Part shown: one piece after another, positions 9,201 through 17,718 of the stretch
How positions within the stretch are numbered: the stretch's first letter is position 1
Layout: each line of letters begins with the position of its first letter
Source of the DNA: Colwellia sp.
GTDB lineage: Bacteria; Pseudomonadota; Gammaproteobacteria; Enterobacterales; Alteromonadaceae
Direction of reading: 5' to 3'
Length of the DNA stretch: 64,000 nucleotides
NCBI GenBank assembly: GCA_002733765.1
Contig: NVWU01000004.1
Span: 305,078 to 369,077, forward strand
The notes under the pieces: generated by a model
Seen by the model: the letters and a program-made list of their open reading frames with translations, nothing else
Databases searched by the model: none
What the model was told of the DNA's origin: nothing
Translations under genes and position numbers: made by a program

Positions 9201-10175
9201 TTGGCAGATTCAGCCATAATTAATTTGGAGAAAATTAGTATTAAGGATTCTGAGGGACTTAGAGTTTGGAATGAACAATCGGCAAAACCGATACGATTAC
9301 TTCTAGAAAAGTGGCAAATCTTATTTGAATTTGGATTCTACGTATCAACTCAAGATAAAGTGGTCAAGGCTTATGGGTTAACTTACAAAGGTGGTGGAAC
9401 CGTTGGCTCAATGGTTTTAGATAATTTACTTTATCAGAAGATCTCAGACTCCATGTTCGATCGGCAATATCAATGGTTTTTGAAATCGGATAAAAACACA
9501 ATTGCAGACGGAGATACTAAAATACCGGATTCTTGGTGGGACGGCTCAACAACTAACAATGTAACCTATTCAAGGCCTCGAAGACACTATGGTCGATTAA
9601 TGACACCAACAGAGGTTATGTTTGAAGGCTTAGGAGAACAAGCTGGTAAGGCTGCTGCATCATTTATCTCTTATGCGGGACAAATAAAATTGCTTGAAAT
9701 GAAAATAATAAAAGCAAGAAAGCAATTTTTTGAATGCTATCCAGACTGTAGTTCAATTCATAAAAAAAGAATCGCATTTTCTAAAGCATTAGTAGAAAAG
9801 GATCTTTACTTTCTTGAAATTTCTGGAAGAAGTGGTTCCGTTACAAATGATATGAAACGACGAATGGCTGTTGTCACTGAAGGCGCAACGGGTACTCAAG
9901 GGTTTTCAATTGTTGATGGTGGGATATCCCATCAATGCCGAGGGTATTTTGACAAATGGGTAGCTACTTTTAAACAAAACCAGGGAGGAAGTCGTAATAA
10001 CGAAATGTTCTTAGCAATTGATGCTTTAGGCAAAATGATGAAGGGTGACTTTCTGGTAATGAAAAGGCTTGGCGATCAATTAATTACTAAACAACGAGAA
10101 ATATTTAAAGCCAGTTCAAAAGAATACGGTAAGTATCAGGTTTGCAGAGATCAATGGGAGTTTGATCATCGCTAA
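6240..10175 (+). CDS. Very large secreted/periplasmic protein of unknown function with TPR-like repeats
   Basis: I do not recognise this 1311-residue protein as a whole. A Sec signal peptide is clear (residues 1-19, cleavage after 'SSIAYA'). Residues about 30-145 form a compact beta-rich unit beginning 'WKGTYNCGEGNTTLYL' and ending 'GCRGFEVSL', resembling a small domain I recall from other bacterial envelope proteins. Residues about 168-330 carry two tetratricopeptide-like stretches with the 'LLEQYLQKYPNGEFA' and 'LFNQFIKQYPQSRLV' signature seen in YbgF/BamD-type proteins. The remaining ~980 residues have no motif I can name. Cysteines occur in likely disulphide pairs ('RCIQDDC', 'ECYPDC'). 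It has its own ATG and stands alone between tatD and a minus-strand antiporter gene. Confidence 0.8.
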   Translation: MNVAFSILFTFFLSSIAYAENLQEKQMTMPFSQGQIWKGTYNCGEGNTTLYLKVSAPSVEVSKVNADIHANFEFKTLRGITGAFSMVGKYDPIKKQADFSPIKWIAEPSVRGYVMVKLTGQISDDGRRYKGNLVYRGCRGFEVSLDDSTSTDLLSNKNISAKNNLTSDSALFQQAVMAADARQMEKSKILLEQYLQKYPNGEFAAHANLIRASQEMAIQNNNKAYGFLMTIINDFPNSEMAEQAKKVLPTLNLSNSPIVSSNPRAGLDIFQKAQQARARRDYDQAIPLFNQFIKQYPQSRLVTSARQQLDMIDKDLKKQEFAKNEALFHQNKAKQALAQKVAEQKAARDQKTNNFESGDQPYRFELVGPLPKSRHVSFSVHIYFRTFKELVEHANELDEILKEDLTQRSQSYGGINKLFLGSRYTVFAEGKIFEWVDIDYHRVNGWTIKKSSHTVNSTNNTLSIINQALDLTSPQKSAKNYQDIFRLGFFVSDETAEMPTEILFKANGHSTSTRKVGFHKRYQSTSKNYSFIAEIQDAGLLFLYKDKLLAYIKQDFTTRMQKENTYYDELSISYQFKMKTQTRHITLRKSMGILNIISLGTWFDSFESLDEDTRKMRIAKLNGNTTLLHKYQKKIIASTSSEIFEKSTLFKGLDKTLSDIEKLPLQYSFEAKKLSSILSRQPLVRQLINKYPFPLKGSSSVVLASKTQQELMLLTEKLKQQGEKIIKRSPSEKHNGLDISIAQQRAYAKTIYYPGVVDIQSKTIEMLSLIPRTEAGFKQAQQIYKWLSLGETDYHRPWFHIFKDTGSGNAWVSSKICDDFASTPKDMVGGDDASGRCVLNISFQTALLRDTWRIQYLQVVDNILAEKINNEGPDLNIDIFNFVLEPSGERIFMNGLFKISGTPPESNQRCIQDDCLSKIMALYQSEVNSNTFTAEREQRYFSILDKNANDYLQQIKSIAHLSKDAQFSLRSEIAQYARSKASLVLRRLADSAIINLEKISIKDSEGLRVWNEQSAKPIRLLLEKWQILFEFGFYVSTQDKVVKAYGLTYKGGGTVGSMVLDNLLYQKISDSMFDRQYQWFLKSDKNTIADGDTKIPDSWWDGSTTNNVTYSRPRRHYGRLMTPTEVMFEGLGEQAGKAAASFISYAGQIKLLEMKIIKARKQFFECYPDCSSIHKKRIAFSKALVEKDLYFLEISGRSGSVTNDMKRRMAVVTEGATGTQGFSIVDGGISHQCRGYFDKWVATFKQNQGGSRNNEMFLAIDALGKMMKGDFLVMKRLGDQLITKQREIFKASSKEYGKYQVCRDQWEFDHR

Positions 10176-10183
10176 TGGCTATA

Positions 10184-10212
10184 AATTGGTGTTGGCTAAG
10201 TCAACACCAATT
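10184..10212. repeat. 11-bp perfect inverted repeat after the large secreted protein
   Basis: AATTGGTGTTG (10184-10194) pairs perfectly with CAACACCAATT (10202-10212), loop 7 bases. There is no T run on either strand, so it would be a weak terminator or an mRNA 3'-end stabilising hairpin between convergent genes. Confidence 0.5.
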
Positions 10213-10303
10213 ACCGGCTAGTTATGTACTAACTACGATTCTGTTTTACAGAAAATTAATAACAGATTTCAATTACTTGATAACAAGCTATCTACCATTT
10301 TTG

Positions 10304-11881
10304 TTATGATATATTTTTCGTTGCGATTAGGGCCATACTTTCATCAGCAAAACCAACACCAGCTTCATTGTAAAAGTTGAATACTTTATCAACTCCTAGT
10401 TTTTCTAACTGGGTTCGTTCATCATCATAGCGAGCTATTGCGGCTATTTTTCCTTGATAACCAGCGCTTCTTAGTTGCTCGGTAATACTCATACTGTCGA
10501 TAACGTTAGGTAAGGATAGTAACACCAGTTCTAATTTAGACATGTCTATTCGTTCCCAAAAAAAGGCATCTTCGGCATCACCACAGTAGGCCTGTACGCC
10601 TTGTTCGCTTAACCAAGCAACTTTTTCAGGCTCAGCATCCAATCCCCAAACAAGCTTATTACCATGTTCGTTTATAGCTCTATATGCTCCCATACCAACA
10701 CGTCCCATACCTATAATAACGATAGGGGATTGACTTGGTTGACAGAAAGTATCTTCAGCTAAAACTTCTTTGCGCTCAAAACGATGAAACATGTCTTTAT
10801 TTTTAGCAAAATAGTTATGAGCAAAGCGATACAGTACGTTAGTGATAACGAAAGAAATAGCAACAGCTAGTGCTAAAATTACTAACCATTCATTACTTAA
10901 CCAGCCATTAGCAACACTAATAGCAGCAACGATCAAACCAAATTCACTAAAATTGCTCAATGCTAGGGCGCTTAAATAAGCAGTTCTGCAGCGAATTTTT
11001 AATAAGCTCAATAAGCCATAAAATAAAACAAACTTGAACGGTATAATAAGGACTAATAAAATCGCTAGCCCTAACATTTCTAACGTTGGAATAGCGCTAA
11101 AGCCAATGGATAAAAAGAAACCGATTAAAAATAAGTCCTTAAAGCTCATTAATGATTTATTTATTTCGGAAGCTTTAGGGCTAGAGGATAAAAGCATACC
11201 TATTAACAAGGCGCCTAAATCACCTTTAATATTCACTAATTCAAATAACTCATAGCTGCCAAGTGCGATAAAAAACCCCATAAGAGGGATTAACTCACCA
11301 TGTCCTACAGACTCAATAATTTTGTTAATTAATGGTTTTACAAAAAGTACGGCAAGTAAGGCAAACGCCCAAACTGATGGTACTTTACCGGTAGCAAAAA
11401 CCAAAAAGGCTACGGCAACTATATCTTGTATTACCAATATACCCACTGCTACTTTGCCATGACGGGTTCGCATTTCGCCATTTTCTTCTAGTAATTTTAT
11501 TACACATACTGTGCTACTAAAGCTTAAGGCAAAGGCAATAAGGGTTGCCGTTATTAAGTCTAGCTCAGTGAAATAGCTAATGGCGAGTATGGCAAACAGT
11601 TTAGTAATAGCAACCGTAACCACTAACCAAATAATTGTATGTAATGAACTGGTCAACCATATTTCATTTTTAAATAAGCTTTTTACATTTAGTTTCAAGC
11701 CAATGGTGAATAACATTAGCGTAATGCCTAAATTACTGAGGGTAACTAAGCTGTCATCAGCTTCATAACCTAAAAAATTTAAGGCAAATCCTGCGATTAA
11801 GAATCCAATAGAAGGGGGAAGTTTAATGGTTTTGGCGCCAAGGCCACAAATAAAAGCGAAAAAAATCCAAGTAAATTCCAT
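10304..11881 (-). CDS. CPA2-family cation/proton antiporter with C-terminal RCK (TrkA-N) domain
   Basis: Inner-membrane monovalent cation efflux antiporter of the Kef/YbaL type. The first ~370 residues are a 12-13 helix Na+/H+-exchanger domain ('LPPSIGFLIAGFALNFLG', 'SFSSTVCVIKLLEENGE', 'GDLGALLIGMLL'). From about 388 follows a Rossmann nucleotide-binding domain, 'IVIIGMGRVGMGAYRA', with an acidic residue at the end of strand two ('GLDAEPEK'). NAD(H) or glutathione adducts gate such domains in relatives; the ligand here is unknown. At 525 residues it has normal length. It is convergent with the large secreted protein and lies just downstream of tesA on the same strand. A second Kef-type gene occurs at 44877. 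Confidence 0.9.
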   Translation of the reverse strand: MEFTWIFFAFICGLGAKTIKLPPSIGFLIAGFALNFLGYEADDSLVTLSNLGITLMLFTIGLKLNVKSLFKNEIWLTSSLHTIIWLVVTVAITKLFAILAISYFTELDLITATLIAFALSFSSTVCVIKLLEENGEMRTRHGKVAVGILVIQDIVAVAFLVFATGKVPSVWAFALLAVLFVKPLINKIIESVGHGELIPLMGFFIALGSYELFELVNIKGDLGALLIGMLLSSSPKASEINKSLMSFKDLFLIGFFLSIGFSAIPTLEMLGLAILLVLIIPFKFVLFYGLLSLLKIRCRTAYLSALALSNFSEFGLIVAAISVANGWLSNEWLVILALAVAISFVITNVLYRFAHNYFAKNKDMFHRFERKEVLAEDTFCQPSQSPIVIIGMGRVGMGAYRAINEHGNKLVWGLDAEPEKVAWLSEQGVQAYCGDAEDAFFWERIDMSKLELVLLSLPNVIDSMSITEQLRSAGYQGKIAAIARYDDERTQLEKLGVDKVFNFYNEAGVGFADESMALIATKNIS

Positions 11882-11921
11882 AATAGTATTAATTTTCCTT
11901 TAACTAAAAGATAGGTGTTAT

Positions 11922-12581
11922 TTATTCAACCGTAATGATTAATGAATCTAATTGTTGTTTCATAAAGGTAACGATAAGTGGTTGTGCTTTGATAGTCGGG
12001 TGGATACCATCTACTTGCATCAACTCAGCTTTTATTGCAATAGACTCCATAAAAAAGGGTAATAAGCGAATATTGCTTATGTTGGCTACTTTAGTAAAGG
12101 TCTGATTAAAAAGCTTATTATAACGCGTACCATAATTAGGAGGAATTTTTATATCCATTAATAAGACCTTGATACCTTTTTGCTGAGCTAATTGAATTAT
12201 TTGTAACAAGTTGTTTTCAATAAGTGTTGGAGGGAAGCCTCTTAAGCCATCATTTCCACCTAATTCTACTAATAAATAATCAATGTTATTTTTAGCTAAA
12301 ATTCTTGGTAAGCGAGTTAAACCACCGGCTGTAGTCTCACCACTGATACTGGCATTGATCAAGATATAAGGTGCTTTTTGTTGTTGTAATTGTTGATTCA
12401 GTTGGTATACCCAACCTTGATTTTCTTTCATGCCAAAGCTTGCACTTAGGCTATCACCTAGTATTAAAATAGAGAGAGGCTCACTGATCTGATTGTCCCT
12501 TGCTTGGCTTGAATAAGTAAAAAACAACCCAATGCTAGTTATAACCAGTATCGATAAACGAAAGAACGACTTTTTTATCAT
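11922..12581 (-). CDS. tesA: Acyl-CoA thioesterase I / lysophospholipase L1 (periplasmic GDSL hydrolase)
   Basis: Periplasmic SGNH hydrolase active on acyl thioesters and lysophospholipids. The signal peptide 'MIKKSFFRLSILVITSIG..' ends about residue 27. Block I is 'ILILGDSLSASFG' (Ser nucleophile), the oxyanion Gly/Asn blocks are 'NASISGETTAGG' and 'ELGGNDGLRG', and block V 'DGIHPT' carries the catalytic Asp and His. The start at 12581 gives 219 residues with a proper signal peptide. A 40-residue upstream extension would read into ybbA. The start codon overlaps that of ybbA on the opposite strand, the same divergent tesA/ybbA arrangement as in E. coli. Confidence 0.95.
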   Translation of the reverse strand: MIKKSFFRLSILVITSIGLFFTYSSQARDNQISEPLSILILGDSLSASFGMKENQGWVYQLNQQLQQQKAPYILINASISGETTAGGLTRLPRILAKNNIDYLLVELGGNDGLRGFPPTLIENNLLQIIQLAQQKGIKVLLMDIKIPPNYGTRYNKLFNQTFTKVANISNIRLLPFFMESIAIKAELMQVDGIHPTIKAQPLIVTFMKQQLDSLIITVE

Positions 12582-13332
12582 GACATTAAATTCCGAAATT
12601 ATTCTTAAAACCCAATCACTTGCAAAATTTGTTATGCTTGAAGATAAGCAGTTAACTTTATTACAAGACATAAATTTAGCAGTATCTAAAGGGCAAACCA
12701 TTGCGATAGTGGGCTCATCTGGCTCAGGTAAAACTACTTTGTTATCTATCTTAGCAGGTTTAGATTTACCCTCTGAGGGGGAAGTTTATCTGAAAAACAA
12801 AGCATTGCACCAATTAAATGAAGAACAGCGTAGTCAAGTTAGGGCAGATCATGTGGGTTTTATTTTTCAACAGTTTCTTTTGATCAGTAGTTTAACCGCC
12901 TTAGAAAATGTGATGTTACCCGCAGAGCTAGCAAATGATGACAATGCTAAACAATTAGCAACAGACTTATTAGCGCAAGTAGGCTTGAGTGAGCGCGCTA
13001 ATCATTTTCCGGCACAACTCTCTGGCGGTGAACAACAAAGGGTCGCTATTGCTCGCGCTTTTATCACTAAACCGGATGTTTTATTTGCTGATGAACCGAC
13101 AGGAAATTTAGATAAACAAACCTCAGGGCATATCGCTGATTTATTATTCGATTTAAATAGGCAATATGGCACAACCTTAGTGCTAGTTACCCATGATTTA
13201 ACGTTAGCACAACGTTGTCAACGCCGTGTTGAAATGCAAGGTGGTCGTTTAATCAATGATCTACATTTATGTGATACTCATACGGAACAATTAATTGCTA
13301 ACACTAAAAAAATTCAAGCAGAAATAATATGA
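12580..13332 (+). CDS. ybbA: ABC transporter ATP-binding protein YbbA
   Basis: MacB/LolD-type ATPase of 250 residues that pairs with the FtsX-like permease next to it. Walker A is 'GSSGSGKTTLL', the signature 'LSGGEQQRVAIARAF', Walker B 'VLFADEPTGNLD', and the switch His is in 'LVTHDL'. The ATG at 12580 is chosen over an upstream in-frame TTG because it gives the normal family length. Its bases interlock with the tesA start codon on the other strand, so there is no room for a conventional promoter between the two starts; each promoter must lie inside the other gene. It ends in ATGA overlapping the permease start. Confidence 0.95.
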   Translation: MTLNSEIILKTQSLAKFVMLEDKQLTLLQDINLAVSKGQTIAIVGSSGSGKTTLLSILAGLDLPSEGEVYLKNKALHQLNEEQRSQVRADHVGFIFQQFLLISSLTALENVMLPAELANDDNAKQLATDLLAQVGLSERANHFPAQLSGGEQQRVAIARAFITKPDVLFADEPTGNLDKQTSGHIADLLFDLNRQYGTTLVLVTHDLTLAQRCQRRVEMQGGRLINDLHLCDTHTEQLIANTKKIQAEII

Positions 13333-15947
13333 ATTTTACTATGGCTAATTGGGCAAAACAGTCAATACGCTTATTAAAACATGAGCTTAAGCGTGGTGAA
13401 CTAACTATTGTCGTATTAGCAATAGTACTTGGCGTTGCCAGTGTTTTTTCTTTAGCGGGATTTTCAGGGCAAATTAAACAAGCCTTGCTCAATGAGAGCA
13501 CGAGTTTTATTGCGGCTGATCGAATTTTACAGTCAAGTAGAAAGCTAGCTCAGCAAAATAAAATAACACAAGCTACAGCTTTATCGCGTGATGAAATAAC
13601 AAATAAAAGCCAACAACTTAAGATTAAGCAAGCTCAACAAGTTTTAATGTCATCTATGGTGTTTGCTGGTGATGTGATGGCGTTAGTTGAAATTCAAGCG
13701 GTTTCGACCTCCTACCCGTTAAGAGGGGAGTTATTGGTAAGTTATTCCACCAAAATAAACAAATTAAACTCGGTAAATGCGCCAGAATTAGGCACCGTTT
13801 TTATTGAAGAAAAGTTATTATCATTACTTAAAGTAACCATTGGCGATGTTATTGATATTGGTGAAAGTAGTTTCGTTATTAACGCGATAGCCAAACAAAT
13901 CCCTGACGCTTCTTTTAGTGTTTTTACCTCTGGCGTTAAAGTGATTATTAATCTTGACGATCTGGATAAAACCCAGTTAGTTCAGCCGGGTAGTAGGCTT
14001 ACCTACAAGTACTTATTCTCTGGTGATGTTGATGCCATTAAGTCGTTTGATGCGTGGCTTAAACCAAAACTTAATGATAGCCAGCGTTGGTATGATATTC
14101 AATCTAAGCAATCGCCATTAGCTAATGCATTAAATAAAGCTGAAAAATATCTATCTCTGGCCAGTTTGTTAGGGATAATTTTGGCTGCTGTTGCGGTTTC
14201 TGTTGCGAGTAGGCGTTATGCCGAACGTCATCAAAGCAGTGTTGGAATTTATAAAGCAATGGGAGCCTCTTTAAGTCATATTCGAAAACTGTATTATTTA
14301 CATTGGTCACTGTTAAGTATATTTAGCATTGTGCTTGGTTTACTTGTTGGTTATGTGCTTGCACAATTGGGGTTTTATGCCGTTCAAGATTATTTACCGA
14401 TGCAACTATCGATAGCTTCAGTAAATGACGCTCATTTTTCAGGATTAGTTTCTTTAGGTTTTTATCCGTTAATCGTTGCTGTTTTTACCGGTTTACTGTG
14501 TGCGTTAGCATTTGCTATAACGCCATTAAAAGAGCTGATAGCTACATCTCCGTTAGTAGTTATTAGAGGAGTAGATCTAAAACCAAGTAATGAAACCTTT
14601 AGGGTGCGTGTTGGTCAATTTTTACCGCCATTATTAGCACTTTTTTTATTGTTATTCGTTTTTAGTAGCGATTTAGTGTTAAGCCTTAGTTTACTCATTG
14701 GCGGCATTATCGTATCGGCTTTATTATTAGTTTTTGGTCGTTTATTGATGAAGCTTAGTCGTAATATCGGTTCTAAAGCAGGAGCATCATGGCATTTGGC
14801 CTTGGCAAATCTGCAACGCAGGGCACAAGTGAATAGCGTACAGTTAGTTAGTTTTACTATTGCGATAAAGTTACTGTTAATGATCATTGTTATTCGAAGC
14901 GCTTTGTTGAGTGAATGGCAAGCGCAATTGCCTGAGCAAGCACCAAACTTGTTTTTAGTCAATATTGCCCAAAATCAAGTTAACAATGTTGAGCAATTTA
15001 TTGAGCAGCAAAATATTACCGCGAGTGATCTCTATGCGGTTATTCGCGGCCGATTAACTGCTATTAACAGTGATAAAATAGCGAAGCAAGTTTCTAAAGA
15101 GCAAATTGACGGTAGTGATAATGGCCGTAAAGGTGTTGGGAGAGAGTTGAACTTAACGTGGCGAGAACACCTTCCTAAAGAAAATACCGTTGTAGAAGGT
15201 CAGTGGTGGCAAAATGACGCTACAAATGTCAATAAACCACAAGTCTCTATTGAACAAACGTTGGCTAAGCGTTTAGGTATACAATTAGGTGATAGCTTAA
15301 CCTTTCAATTAGGTAGTGAAGTTATTAGCGTTCCTGTAACCAGTATTAGAGAAGTTAATTGGCAATCAATGCAGCCTAATTTCTATATGATTTTTAATCC
15401 ACAAGTATTGGCTGATTACCCCGCCAGTTATATTTCCTCTTTATATGTGCCGGTAGACAAAAAAGTTCGCTTACAGGCTTTTCTCAGTACTTATCCAACC
15501 ATCAGTGTTATTGATGTCGATGTGATGATTGCGCAATTGCGTAAGGTTATTGAGCAAGTATCTAAAGCGGTAGAATTTATTTTAGTACTTGTCGTTTTTG
15601 CCGGTTGTTTAGTATTGGTTGCCCAAGTACAAGCGAGTATGGAAGAGCGCGAGCGAGAAATAGCAATATTAAGAACGATTGGTGCTAAAGGCGCTTTGCT
15701 ACGTAATAGTATTTTACTTGAGTTTGTTGCTTTAGGCGCTATTGCGGGTTTTATGGCTAGTGTTGCGATGGAGTTGACCGTTTACTTGCTACAAAACTAC
15801 TTATTTAAGATGCAAACAAGTTTTCATTTTGAGTATTGGTTATTAGGTATTGTTGCTGGCGCAAGCTTTGTCGGGGTAGTGGGCTTGCTTAGTTGTTGGC
15901 GTTTATTAAATATGTCGAGTGTTACCTTAATACGTCGCACGATGTAA
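13329..15947 (+). CDS. ybbP: ABC transporter permease YbbP (FtsX-like)
   Basis: Inner-membrane permease of 872 residues with two FtsX-like halves. An N-terminal TM (about 30-50) and a large periplasmic region are followed by TM bundles near 275-400 and 425-530. A second periplasmic domain (about 540-740) precedes the last FtsX domain ('VQASMEEREREIAILRTIGA', then two TMs). This architecture marks the YbbP family, thought to act with YbbA and TesA in export or handling of lipids or hydrophobic compounds. The substrate is not known. It overlaps ybbA by 4 bases, indicating coupling. Confidence 0.93.
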   Translation: MNFTMANWAKQSIRLLKHELKRGELTIVVLAIVLGVASVFSLAGFSGQIKQALLNESTSFIAADRILQSSRKLAQQNKITQATALSRDEITNKSQQLKIKQAQQVLMSSMVFAGDVMALVEIQAVSTSYPLRGELLVSYSTKINKLNSVNAPELGTVFIEEKLLSLLKVTIGDVIDIGESSFVINAIAKQIPDASFSVFTSGVKVIINLDDLDKTQLVQPGSRLTYKYLFSGDVDAIKSFDAWLKPKLNDSQRWYDIQSKQSPLANALNKAEKYLSLASLLGIILAAVAVSVASRRYAERHQSSVGIYKAMGASLSHIRKLYYLHWSLLSIFSIVLGLLVGYVLAQLGFYAVQDYLPMQLSIASVNDAHFSGLVSLGFYPLIVAVFTGLLCALAFAITPLKELIATSPLVVIRGVDLKPSNETFRVRVGQFLPPLLALFLLLFVFSSDLVLSLSLLIGGIIVSALLLVFGRLLMKLSRNIGSKAGASWHLALANLQRRAQVNSVQLVSFTIAIKLLLMIIVIRSALLSEWQAQLPEQAPNLFLVNIAQNQVNNVEQFIEQQNITASDLYAVIRGRLTAINSDKIAKQVSKEQIDGSDNGRKGVGRELNLTWREHLPKENTVVEGQWWQNDATNVNKPQVSIEQTLAKRLGIQLGDSLTFQLGSEVISVPVTSIREVNWQSMQPNFYMIFNPQVLADYPASYISSLYVPVDKKVRLQAFLSTYPTISVIDVDVMIAQLRKVIEQVSKAVEFILVLVVFAGCLVLVAQVQASMEEREREIAILRTIGAKGALLRNSILLEFVALGAIAGFMASVAMELTVYLLQNYLFKMQTSFHFEYWLLGIVAGASFVGVVGLLSCWRLLNMSSVTLIRRTM

Positions 15948-16007
15948 TGTAGTCTAAAACAATTATTCCTGTTGTGTTTTCAGCGGGAATCTTGGAAAAT
16001 TAACTTT

Positions 16008-16174
16008 TATACCAATACGAATAAATATGTGATCATTCTAAATGGACTAAATATTCCAATAACGTCGTTGCTTTCAATCCTAATAGCCAGCTATTACTCA
16101 ATTAAGCGCCTTGTTCTTGAAAATTTATTCTCATTAATATTTGCTCACTAACTCACTCACTAGTATTGATATTA
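16008..16174 (+). repeat. 'ATACCAAT'-ended palindromic repeat, long form
   Basis: The first 28 bases (16008-16035) are identical, in reverse complement, to 46525-46552. The last bases (about 16142-16174, 'CACTAGTATTGATATT') match the other end of that copy. The roughly 110 bases between have no counterpart there, so 46503-46552 looks like an internally deleted version of this element, or this one carries an insert. It ends 20 bp before the next gene's start codon and fills most of the 247-bp gap after ybbP. Confidence 0.65.
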
Positions 16175-16194
16175 CTCGATTATGGAGCTTTTTT

Positions 16195-17259
16195 ATGGGC
16201 GTTTCTGCTAACACAACAAGTATGGTCAAAGTATTTGTGACTATCGCCGCTATTTTTATTATTTTTGCCGGTATCAAAACGGCAGCAAATTTACTTGTAC
16301 CTTTTTTATTATCTTTATTTATCGCCATTATTTGTAACCCGTTGGTTGCCAAAGCGAGTGAGTTTAAAGTTCCTAAGGTTATCTCTGTTATTTTAGTTAT
16401 CGGTATTTTTGTCACAATAGCGTTATCTTTAGCAGGGTTAGTGGGTAATTCGTTAAATGAACTGTCTCAATTAATTCCACAATATCGATTACAATTACAA
16501 GAACAGCTTACTTGGGTAACCGCCTTTTTATCCCGTTATAACATTCAAATTTCTTCAGCCCTTTTATTAGAATACTTTGATCCTGCTGTAGCAATGGGCA
16601 TGGCAGCAAATATGCTTAGTGGTTTTGGCTCCGTAATGGCTAATTTATTTTTGATCATATTGACGGTCGTTTTTATGCTATTTGAGGCTTCATCTTTTCC
16701 TTTGAAAATTCATTTTGCGTTAGATGATCCTGAAATGCGTTTGAAACAAATTGAACGATTTTTAGCGTCTGTTAATCACTATATTGCCATTAAAACGATG
16801 GTTAGTATTGCTACTGGTATTGTGGTGTCGGTAATGTTGTGGGCTTTTGGTTTAGATTTTTTTCTTTTATGGGGCGTTTTTGCTTTTTTACTCAATTATA
16901 TTCCTAATATTGGCTCTATTATTGCCGCTATTCCCGCAGTGACGTTGGCAGCGTTACAGTTAGGTATAGGTGAAGCAGGTTTTATTGGCTTAGGTTATGT
17001 CGCCATTAATATGATCATGGGTAATATGATTGAACCTAGATACTTAGGTAAAGGTCTAGGCCTATCAACCTTGGTGGTGTTTTTATCCTTGATCTTTTGG
17101 GGATGGTTGTTAGGTACCGTTGGTATGTTATTAAGTGTACCTTTAACAATGATTTTAAAAATTGGTTTTGAAAACTCACCTGAGGGACGTTGGTTAGCAG
17201 TATTATTAAGTGATGAAGAAAGTGTTGTGCAAGAAGCAGAGCAAGTACAGTCAGCTTAG
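16195..17259 (+). CDS. AI-2E family transporter (PerM/YdiK type permease)
   Basis: Integral membrane protein of 354 residues and about 7-8 helices in the DUF20/AI-2E exporter family. Characteristic are the central 'FLLNYIPNIGSIIAAIP' and 'GNMIEPRYLGKGLGLSTLVV', followed by the 'FWGWLLGTVGMLLSVPLTM' helix. Members export autoinducer-2 or work as Na+(Li+)/H+ antiporters; sequence alone does not decide. The ATG at 16195 has GGAG (16184-16187) 7 bases upstream. The longer in-frame version starting at 16141 would translate the repeat element and is rejected. Confidence 0.88.
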   Translation: MGVSANTTSMVKVFVTIAAIFIIFAGIKTAANLLVPFLLSLFIAIICNPLVAKASEFKVPKVISVILVIGIFVTIALSLAGLVGNSLNELSQLIPQYRLQLQEQLTWVTAFLSRYNIQISSALLLEYFDPAVAMGMAANMLSGFGSVMANLFLIILTVVFMLFEASSFPLKIHFALDDPEMRLKQIERFLASVNHYIAIKTMVSIATGIVVSVMLWAFGLDFFLLWGVFAFLLNYIPNIGSIIAAIPAVTLAALQLGIGEAGFIGLGYVAINMIMGNMIEPRYLGKGLGLSTLVVFLSLIFWGWLLGTVGMLLSVPLTMILKIGFENSPEGRWLAVLLSDEESVVQEAEQVQSA

Positions 17260-17261
17260 GC

Positions 17262-17666
17262 TTACTGTACTTGGCTCAGTTCTTTTATACGAGATTTACT
17301 CAATAAAATATAACACTTCTTATAGGTGTTACCTGCGTCGTCTTTAGGAAAGATAACAAGATGTTGCCAACGACAATCATTATCACGAAAAGTAATAAAG
17401 TTATTTTGTGAACGTTTAAACATTTTTAATACGGCATAATGCCCGGTAATAAGGGCTTTTTCCTCAAAATTTAATATATGATTATTAACCCAGGTTTGAA
17501 GTTCTCTATCGATAACTTCTTTTACGCCATCTAAACAGCGTGAAAGCTCTTCGATTGTTTGTTCATTTTTTTCACATTCATCTAATGCCTTTAGTGCGTA
17601 AGACGGTGCTGAAAGGAAAAATTGACTAAAAATGAATACAGTTAAGGCGAGTGATTTTTTTATCAT
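17262..17666 (-). CDS. Small secreted protein, LprI / DUF1311-like
   Basis: Secreted 134-residue protein with signal peptide 'MIKKSLALTVFIFSQFF...' cleaved about residue 24 ('PSYA|LK'). The mature part has the pattern of DUF1311 / lysozyme-inhibitor LprI proteins: paired cysteines ('DECEKN', 'LSRCLDG'), a helical middle, and 'NNFITFRDNDCRW' followed by 'KKCYILL'. Periplasmic location and disulphides are likely. A lysozyme-inhibitor role is only a family possibility. It is convergent with the AI-2E permease, two bases apart. Confidence 0.6.
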   Translation of the reverse strand: MIKKSLALTVFIFSQFFLSAPSYALKALDECEKNEQTIEELSRCLDGVKEVIDRELQTWVNNHILNFEEKALITGHYAVLKMFKRSQNNFITFRDNDCRWQHLVIFPKDDAGNTYKKCYILLSKSRIKELSQVQ

Positions 17667-17718
17667 AGTGTTTATATTCTAACGTGACGAGTAACTTTAT
17701 TTTAGAGAATTAATAGTT

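Noticed and set aside
10184..10212. Terminator for the large secreted protein
   Set aside because: The 11-bp stem is good but no T run follows on either strand, so it is listed only as an inverted repeat.
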